DNA of 64,000 nucleotides from NCBI GenBank assembly GCA_021234155.1, contig JAJEKV010000003.1, positions 32,097,166 to 32,161,165 on the forward strand, read 5' to 3'. Origin of the DNA: Isoetes taiwanensis. Taxonomy: Eukaryota; Streptophyta; Lycopodiopsida; Isoetales; Isoetaceae. The position numbers were made by a program, and so were the translations under genes. Shown piece by piece: positions 56,405 to 64,000 of this stretch (position 1 is the stretch's first letter; each line of letters begins with the position of its first letter). The notes under the pieces are model-generated. The model had not been told where the DNA came from. It saw nothing but the letters and a program-made list of their open reading frames with translations, and made no database searches.

Positions 56405-59400
56405 AAGGACATATAGAATAGAATAGAATAGAATAGAATATACATTAATGTTCCTTGTGCCGTGAGGCCCCTGGACTTGTGTAGCATAGGCGAGCTCCCT
56501 AAAAGGGCGCTACTAGCACATCACGATGTTATGATGTAGCCTTTTCTGAAGGCTGACTTTTTTCTTTTATTACCAGCATCCCGCTTTACTTCGGCTTCGT
56601 GGCCGTGCAGTGATGCGTCGTTATCAATCAGCTTTTAACTGAACAATTTGTATGGGGTTTATGATCCGCTTTTGTGCGGATCATATTACAAACCCTCTTT
56701 CCTTTGTGTACTTATCGTAATGCGGTCGTCATTCCCGGATGGCGTCGCGGATCTCGAAGTGATTACATTATTGTCATCGAGAATATATCTTGGTTCCCCC
56801 ATCTTATATTTACGTATGCGTCTCACGATGTCTCGGTATATCGGACAATCATTAATCATGTGGTTCTCATCCTCTACTCGCCATTGTCGCAGATTACGCA
56901 TATCCAGATCCTCCTTGTCTATTCCTCTCCACGCCTTTTTGGATTCTCGGATCATGACTCCCCATCCACGAATCTAGCCAAGATATCTCTTACGGTTTTT
57001 CCCAATATGTTATCCCGATACATCACGGTGTCCTACTTGTTGATCACGGGTTGAAAAGCCGTCATGAGCAGGTTGTCTTGGGTCTGTGTGTTTTGCGACC
57101 ATGCTCTTGTGGCTCTGCAATCATCCACTCCTCATTCCACTTTGCTCTTTGTTTATTAGGGTTTCGGGTTTAATCCCATCTCTCACGGTCTAATTTGCCA
57201 CATCTTTAAACCATCCATTTGCCTATGAGGATGTGTGATTTTTTTGGCGACTTCGGTGATTGCAATCTTGGACAATTTCCCTGAAGGTCTCTGCATTGTC
57301 CCTAATCAGATACCTTATGGTTCTCTCCCATGCTCTCACCTCCATTGGTGTTTGCCCTGTTTCGAGGACCATTATTGTCAGTGGCGTATTTGTCCTTACT
57401 TTAAATTCCTGTCTGTGCCACTGCCTAAGGATTCCTTCCTGTTTTTCCCATTTTCTGTCTGTTAAGCCTAGCCCCCAAGCTTCTGCCCCATATAATTGAG
57501 TAGTGGCTACTATTGCACTGAATAAGTAGCATTTGATGTCGATCAATTATTACCTTACATTGAGAAATTCTTCATATTAAAATAGCTCCCTATAGCTGAT
57601 TGGAATCTAGAGTCTGCACCCTTGGCCCACTTTCCTGTGCCATGCGCGTCGTACCCTAGATATATGTATTCCGTTGCTTCCTCTATTTCTTTTTCCTTAT
57701 ATCTGAAGGGTCTATGCCTGTTCTTATGGCTTAGTTTTTGCTAGATTTACCGTCAGCCCGGTTTCTTCACAGAATTGTTCTAGAATTTCTAGCAGTCTGT
57801 GCATCCCCTTATTTCTTGTGGCCATCATACTCAGATCATCGGCGTATAGCATAATCGGTACCTTCGTGTCTCCTAACGTAGGGACGTATTCTTCCCCTTG
57901 CTGTTCTGCTATGTAGCTCTGCAGAGCATCTATGTATATTCCAAATAGAGTTGAGGATAGCGGGCAACCCTGTTTAACGCATGTATCACAGTTTATTGAC
58001 CGTCCTTCTTGCTCTATCTTGGCATATACCCTATGGTATAGTCTTGCAATCGATCCTACCATGTTTCTTGGGGCTTGCATGTCCATCAACCTTTGTAATA
58101 GCTTCTCCCTCGGGACTGTGTCGAATGCTTTCCTGAAATCTACAAAGCAGCATATGATCTTTCTTCCCTGTGCTTTGTTCTGTTCTATTAATATCCGAAG
58201 GGTTACTAGATGGTCTGTGGTTGAGTGTTCCGGCCTGAATCCTGTTTGCCCTTGTGCTCTCATGTTTCCTTTTTCTGCCCATTTCTTTAGTTTGTTATCC
58301 AGTGCCTTTCCGAACCATTTTGCGAAAATGGAGCTCACCATTATTGTTCTATAGTTTCCTGGATCTTGTCTGCTTCCTGTCTTATGCAGAGGTATGACTC
58401 TATTGTATGTCCACCTGTCTGGAAGCCCTGTATGTATGATGCCATTGAAAATGTCTGTGACCTGTCTGCCAATTTCTGTCTCAGCACATTTCAGTAGTTC
58501 CACTGTCAGACCGTATAGATCCGGGGCTTTGTGGTTAGCCATCCTGTTTAGGGCTACCATTACCTCTTGCATGTTGAAACATGGATTGTCTGATTCCTGC
58601 GGTATTGGTATTGATACAGGGGGTGCCCCTGTCTTATACAATTTCTCCAGGTATTTCTCCCATCCTGCTGTTCCAATACCGTCCTGCTCATTCCCTGTTT
58701 TCATATTATGCCCTCCCTTCTTTTTGAATCCCCTCCAAAATCTTCGGGGCTGTTTCTTCAACAATTTTGCCATATACCATTGATGCTGTAGCAGGTTATT
58801 ATTCCGTTTTATCTTCAGTAGTCTTATGTATGCTGCTTTTTCTGTCTGGTATGTCTCCTTCCCTATATGCTCTTTGGTTTTTCTTTTTTGCTCTCTGCAC
58901 TCATCATCGTACCATACTGATGCTTTGAAGGCCCTGTTCTTTCTGGTTCTGTTCTTTTTTCCAAACACCTCTGTTGCTACTCTCACCATGATGTCATTGT
59001 CATTCGCATTGTGTTTTCCCCATTCCCATTTTCCCATTTCCTCCCTGACTGTTTGTATGAATGTATCTGTGTATTTTTCTTGAAATTGGATCCCCACCCT
59101 CGTTTTCTTTTCCTCCTTTTCCCCTGTGTTATTGATCTGTGTCGTCCCACCCCATTTGAATGTTAATTTGATCGGTCTATGACTTTTCCTTTTTCCAGTC
59201 GGCCAGTCCTGTAGCATGAGTCCTACTACTTTTTCTACTGCTTGATCGTTCAAAATCACATAATCTACTATGCTCTTACCATGTGCATTCTGACTCGTAA
59301 AGCTCCCTGATCCCCTCCATTTCTTCACCCTCCATTAGCTATGATTACCCCTGTTGCCGTGCAGACTTCCAGCAGCAATTCGCCTTTAGCGTTGACCTCA

Positions 59401-60775
59401 ACCTTATCCTCTGTATCTCTCTGCCATTCCTGTGTTCTTGCTGTGTATATTATCTGACCATCCTTTTCATCAATGTTCGTGCTTTGTGCCTGTTCTTGTC
59501 TGGTTCTGGCATTTAGATCCCCTACTAGTATTATTGGCTCCTGTTCTTTCCATTTCATCATACTTTCCCCTAGGTCCAGCAACTCTAGCTTGTCACTGTT
59601 TGGCGGATAATATGCAATTATCAGAAATATGTCTTATTTGTTTTGCAATTGGGCATTCAACACCATGTATCTTTTATTGATATCTGAATGTAAAATACAT
59701 GCGCTGCTAGCTATACTATTCTTCACATAACAGGCCAGGCCTGCACTTCCCCTCCCTATTTTGAAATCCTTGTCTTTCCAACATGTGAACCTTCTTCCTC
59801 TGGCAGCCTCTTGACGTTATGCTCCCATGTCTCTACCAGACATATTATGTCGCAGCTGTGGGCACCTTCTAGCCTCTCTCCGTCATCCCACGGGTACCCG
59901 GTACAGTTCCAATACCATATATATTGTCAGCGTCTCTTCCCTCGAGGTTGTTCCTTCGGGGTCTCCGTGCATTCTGTCCCATTGCCTGCTCTTCTTGGTC
60001 TCCCTCTGGTCTTCATTATCGGGGTTGGGCCCCCAAACCCTGCTTGTGTTGTTCGATCTTCGTTTCCCCCGCTTCCGCTTCTTTCTGCCCCTCTGTTCTG
60101 ACTCCCTTCCAACGTTATCGCTCTTAGCGCTCCCCCTAGCAAACTGCTCTCCTGCCCCTGTTGTATTGTCATCAGGGGATTTATGTTTTCCTTTTCCAAT
60201 TCTGTTAATTTTGCTACTCCCTGTGTCCCCATATTCTGTTCTTGCGATTGGGTAGCCTGTTCTCTTACCCTCTTGTGAAGGTAGACTTTGCCATTCCTGA
60301 CCAACCCCCGTCTGTATTCCTGCCTGGTTCAGCTCCCTGGCTTTGGCTAGCTCCCTGTGCAGACCTTGACGCTGCATTACTGTTAGAGACTCCTGTACTT
60401 TGATTCCATTCCTCAATCTGGATCCCATCCAAAAAATTCTTTCTTTGGTTGCCAAGTCCCTCAGTGTCAGGTTTATGTGTCTCGATCTCCCTCTCCATTG
60501 GCCTGACCGTAATGCCTTGACAATGAGCTCCTGTGTTCCTTGAACACTGTCTCTATCACTTCTGCAGTAACTCGATATATATCCTCGTTAGGTCTCTCCG
60601 CTACCCCAATTAGCCTAACATCATGTTTAATTTTACTCTGCTCCTCATATTCCATTATATATGGCTTTATCCTATCAAATGACTCCCATGCATCCAACTC
60701 AACATTTGATTTCTCTAATTCAACCAACCTTTGCAGAATTAATATAGAGCTTTAATCGATAATAAACCGTCCAAG
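56405..60775 (-). mobile_element. LINE of a second type (minus strand), inserted into the L1
   Basis: The 3' end is at the left with a (TAGAA)n tail at 56413-56440 (TTCTA on the element's own strand). 57724-59328 is an intact 534-residue frame covering the end of the APE endonuclease (SFTSQNAHGKSIVDYVILND) and the RT: DPGNYRTIMVSSIFAKWFGK, GQTGFRPEHSTTDHL, CFVDFRKAFDTVPR (A), VKQGCPLSSTLFGIYI (B) and MLYADDLSMMA (C). Endonuclease start: ILVGDLNARTR at 59582-59325 and above. After frameshifts, FRYKEKEIEEATEYIYLGYD, LYGAEAWGLGL (57223-57546) and a CVIC..VEDENHMINDCPIY zinc knuckle split by one frame change (near 56890). ORF1-like frames are at 59927-60727 (VRLIGVAERPNEDIYRVTAE). 5'-truncated near 60775. 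Younger than the L1. Confidence 0.88.
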
Positions 60776-60807
60776 GTTAGCTGACTCTAGAATTGTGGAG
60801 AGAATAA

Positions 60808-61078
60808 GGGTGTAAATATGGTAATGCTACCCAAAAAGCACCATCCGGACAAGTGCTTTAGGTGCTTTGCTTGAAGACATTTCTCTTCAATGACCTTAGA
60901 GTTGTTACTTAAAAAACAATATATATGATGTAGGAAGGCAAGGAGCGATGATATAGATCTCGTGGAGGAGCGTACAAATTGTGGAAGTCAAGTTATGACA
61001 CATTTTTTCTTAGTCATAGGTGCTTTAGGTGCTATGTGCTTTCGCGCTTTTTTGGGTAGCATTACCATATTTACACCC
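60808..61078. mobile_element. Complete MITE, 271 bp, ~31-bp terminal inverted repeats
   Basis: The left end gggtgtaaatatggtaatgc, continuing tacccaaaaagc, is matched by the right end gcttttttgggtagc, continuing attaccatatttacaccc, as reverse complement with one extra base. Flanks are ATAA on both sides (60804-60807 and 61079-61082), a clean 4-bp target-site duplication. The interior is non-coding and has gtgctttaggtgctttg-type repeats near both ends (60853 and 61020). A partial relative is at 44549. It sits between the end of the second LINE and the resumed L1 sequence. Confidence 0.93.
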
Positions 61079-61082
61079 ATAA

Positions 61083-61381
61083 ACTAATCTTAGTATGTGC
61101 AAAAGGTTACACTGCACACAGAACCAAGACTTTCAGATGGATTGCAATTCATCAGAGTTTAGCCACCAATTTAAACAGATCCAAATATGACCAGAGTGTT
61201 TCCAACCAATGTCAATTATGTGGTGAAGTGGAGAGTTCCAATCATGTCTTCACATGCCCAGAGCTGGGCTTCATAGGTCATTAAAGAGGCTCCAGATGAG
61301 AGCAATTTACTCAGCTTTTAGGAAGCTAAGAATACATTGGTCAACACTACTCGTACTCTGAGTTGCTGGGTCATTTGGCTA
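61083..61381 (+). mobile_element. Resumed L1 LINE, zinc-binding (zf-RVT) C-terminus
   Basis: Frame TKTFRWIAIHQSLATN then KYDQSVSNQCQLCGEVESSN and HVFTCPEL (61108-61270): the Cx2C...Hx4C zinc-binding module that follows L1-type reverse transcriptases in plants, with W-I-A...L-x-T-N preceding it as usual. A further L1-like SCWVIWLC piece reaches 61381, where sequence changes abruptly to the LTR. It completes the L1 that begins at 53479. Confidence 0.75.
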
Positions 61382-62902
61382 TGTGACGTTCCAGTACGAT
61401 ATACGGTCTCAAGACGTATACCGTACTGCACCGTCACGCATACACGCCGTCCAATCGACGTGTACGCCGACGTGTACCCAAGCAAGGTCGCCCTAAGGGG
61501 CAACTTGCAATGGTGCGCACACTTAGCAATGCGCGCACTTTTAGACCTTTAACCCATTAAAGGTAGACCAAGGGTCATGGAAACCCTAAACCTAACTGAT
61601 AGCCTACATAAGGCACCAAACCCTAACTTTCCCTTTTAAGCCTGCGGACCCAGAGCTCCGATTGGCGCTGAGGAGTCAATTCCAACTCCCACGATCTGTC
61701 AAGGCGCCCCAGCTTGTCGGATCGTCCTCCCACTACATTTGAAGCGAGCGAGCGGAGACATGGACACCTTTGGATCGAGAGGAGTGAACCGGGGATCAGG
61801 TATTTAGTCGATTGAATAGCCTAAACCTTATTCCAGCCTTCGAACCCGGTGGGTTTAGCCTATTAAATCACCCCTAGTAGCCAAAGCGGATCCGAGATTG
61901 ACTCTAACTAAAGAACCTAACTCTATGTATGATATAGATTAGTTCTTATTCTTTAGTTCTATGATGATGTGATGGGCCCGGATGAATTACGTGAACTCCT
62001 TTGTATTGGGAAGGGGGTAGAGACTTGAAGCTTAGTAGATGATGCTCCTAGATAGTCCCTCTTAGTGCATTACTAGATTTAGGCTGTGCACAAGAACCAC
62101 ACTGGTTGTGGGTGAAGGGGCGAGGGCCGGCTAAGGAGGAGGTTAGGTGTTCTAACTCTTGAGCGATCCCTCACGGTGTGTAAGGCCCCACAGGGGATCA
62201 TTGTGACTAGGTCTAATGGCTTGCCCCTGCGTGTGGGCAAGGCATGGGCTCGATTGACTCGTGGGGTGGTGGATATGACCTTCCGGTGAGTTCAAAAAGT
62301 CGAATAAGGGCGGTGGCCCTCTAGTCACCTTGAGTCGGCATGTAGATCTGCGGGAGGGTGATCCCTACGCCCCATCCGGGGCTGGGGAGATGTAACCCGA
62401 TAGGCGTAGCCCCTTTGGCTATGCACCGTGAACTCTGATCGAGGTCCCAACACTTTTCAGCCTACTGCGCAAAGTGTGCACAGGGGAGGGCGGATGGAGT
62501 GGACAACCCTAAGCCATGTTCTTATGCCGCCCAAATCCATTGCCATGAATTACGTTTTGCAATGAACTCACGGAGACCCAAGCCGTCGGTCATCCCTTTG
62601 AGTCGAGCCTTGGGTAGGATTTCCCATATGTATTGTCTTTGATCTTTGTCTATGCGGATGTGATGGACCACCCGCCGAGGTGGATATATGATGTTATATT
62701 CTTGGCGTGTATGTTTACGCTTCCAGCGGCTAGGTAGGCCGAGGAAGGCGGGGTAAAATGACCCCTTCACTCTTCCCTTGTGGACTCTGGCGGTCCGCGG
62801 TGATATGTGGAGGGGCCTGTATCGGTGTGGAGCTGGTGCGGGGATGAACTCTGTTTGTACGCGGTGCGGGCACCGTGATATCACAGTAAGGGGCGTCCGC
62901 GG

Positions 62903-62920
62903 TGGTATCAGAGCAATGTT
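62903..62920 (+). promoter_or_regulatory. Primer-binding site for initiator tRNA-Met
   Basis: tggtatcagagcaatg begins with the 12 bases TGGTATCAGAGC, the standard plant retrotransposon PBS complementary to the 3' end of tRNA-iMet. Its orientation shows the retrotransposon is on the plus strand. Confidence 0.88.
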
Positions 62921-63124
62921 CTTGGAGACCAAGAGCAAAGCACTGACCATGCTCCCAGTAGTACTAACTTGATAGGATCCTCAAACCTCGAAAAGTGGGA
63001 AAATGTTTTCTCATTTTTATAGTTTGTGCTAAGCTAGTAACAGTTAAGTGAATTGGAACTTAATAAGTGAATTGGAACTTAATAAGACTAAAAAGAATGA
63101 GCCAAAACCTCCTCAGGCAAGGTG

Positions 63125-63665
63125 GTCTCACAACTCGCGCCTGGTCAAAGAACTGCACTTTAGTTTTTGAGCAGGGCGCAAGCTGTGAGACATTGATCCA
63201 AAACATCTTGAAAAGTCATAAAATTAAAAAAAAAAAAAAGTAACAATAATCAATAATCAATAATTTTGTTAATACATGATAATTTTGAGTAGTTTATGTG
63301 TCAAATCTTACTTAATTAGGACGAGTTAACAAGTACTAGTTGTTATTTTAGTAAAATAGGATATTCTCAGATCAAAAAGTGTGATGTCTCACAGCTCGCG
63401 CCTTGTCAAGAAACTAAAGTTTAGTTTTTGAGCAGGGCGCAACCTGTGAGACCTTCATACCTGGACCATGTCCAAACTAGATCAAAACACCTCCAAATTG
63501 ACCAAGTAAGGGGTCCATTCTGCCTAACTCGAGGAGACTAGCATGAATAGACCCTTAGATCACCCAAATTGACAAGTTTAACCCAATTTACAGCCAATGT
63601 CTCACAGCTGCTTTTTGGTCAAAGAACTAAACTTTAGTTTTTGGCGGGGCGCAACTTAATGAGAC
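63125..63665. repeat. Three spaced ~67-bp hairpin repeats in the retrotransposon leader
   Basis: Copies at 63125-63191, 63386-63452 and 63599-63665. Each begins gtctcacagctcgcgcc (first two) and ends gggcgcaacctgtgagac or a variant, so the ends are inverted repeats of each other. The middle, aactaaactttagttttt, is itself palindromic. Spacings are 261 and 213 bp. The third copy has lost part of the outer pairing (gctgctttttgg; taatgagac). Confidence 0.9.
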
Positions 63666-64000
63666 CTCCAAACTTTGAACCTCCATAACTTGAGGTACAG
63701 AGCTCCAAATTGCCTGAAATTTGTTGCAATAGGACCGTTAGACAGCCTAGAATCCATTTATAATATCAAACTAGGCTAGAAATGTCAAACCCCAGCCCAA
63801 AATGACCAAAATTGCTCAAACCCTTGAATTGTTTTTCCAAACTGTGGTTTGTTTGTAAATAGAAGCATACCCCATTAGTACCTCGCAAGTATTGCTCTCG
63901 GCTCAAAGCTGATGCCTTACTCCTAGATAGAAGTTCCCAAGAACACCCCTTCGTTATAGTCATCTAGACCTCAGCATAGCAACCCAAGTCCAACTGTTGG

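Larger units (their letters stand above)
61382..64000 (+). mobile_element. LTR retrotransposon: 5' LTR and leader, continues past the window
   Basis: Probable 5' LTR 61382-62885, starting TGTGACGTTCCAG and ending GATATCACA, with 5-bp TGTGA/TCACA inverted ends. Then 17 bases, then a primer-binding site at 62903. The L1 zinc-finger sequence ends exactly where the LTR starts. The LTR holds telomere-box-like aaaccctaa motifs (61587 and 61619). After the PBS a non-coding leader with three hairpin repeats runs to 64000; no gag frame has begun. LTR edges are inference because the 3' LTR is outside the window. The clade (gypsy or copia) cannot be told. Confidence 0.7.

Overview
The window looks like nuclear DNA of a land plant. 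It has a 25S-type large-subunit rRNA fragment, a pentatricopeptide-repeat (PPR) gene fragment, GT/AG-type exon edges, a Mutator-like transposase, L1-type and other LINEs, and an LTR retrotransposon leader with the plant initiator-tRNA(Met) binding site. The HSPA12-type Hsp70 and two families of RNase-H-like transposases that I associate more with seed-free plants, algae and animals hint at a fern, lycophyte, bryophyte or gymnosperm. That placement is inference. Almost every coding stretch is broken, so this is a repeat-rich region with gene fragments. No prokaryotic features were seen.

Layout. 0-8 kb: PPR fragment, dispersed 25S rRNA fragment (minus), a decayed coiled-coil reading frame, two weak minus-strand gene candidates and small tandem repeats. 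8-13 kb: a decayed unknown minus-strand gene, an HSPA12-like Hsp70 broken by one short deletion, a duplicated upstream region, and the 3' end of an unknown minus-strand gene cut off by a 168-bp repeat. 13-21 kb: no genes; a long pyrimidine-rich stretch, many tandem repeats, a second almost identical copy of the 168-bp repeat and a GC-rich foldback. 21-28 kb: one SNM1/Apollo-type exon, a leucine-rich-repeat-like fragment and a MITE.

28-33 kb: Mutator-like transposase pseudogene, then an FCP1/SCP-type (HAD) phosphatase pseudogene with repeat copy A. 33-41 kb: decayed minus-strand coding sequence of unknown type, peppered with CACGC/GCGTG palindromic modules, plus one intact small acidic ORF behind a TATA box. 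41-50 kb: two different, head-to-tail, broken transposase genes, the second split by a 2.5-kb insertion. 51-53 kb: a second FCP1-type pseudogene fused to repeat copy B.

53-64 kb: clear nested insertions. An L1-type LINE (plus) is interrupted by another LINE (minus), then by a 271-bp MITE. The L1 resumes with its zinc-finger end and is cut again by the 5' LTR of an LTR retrotransposon that runs off the window. Genes do not form a pathway; the shared theme is successive transposon insertion and decay around a few host-gene fragments.
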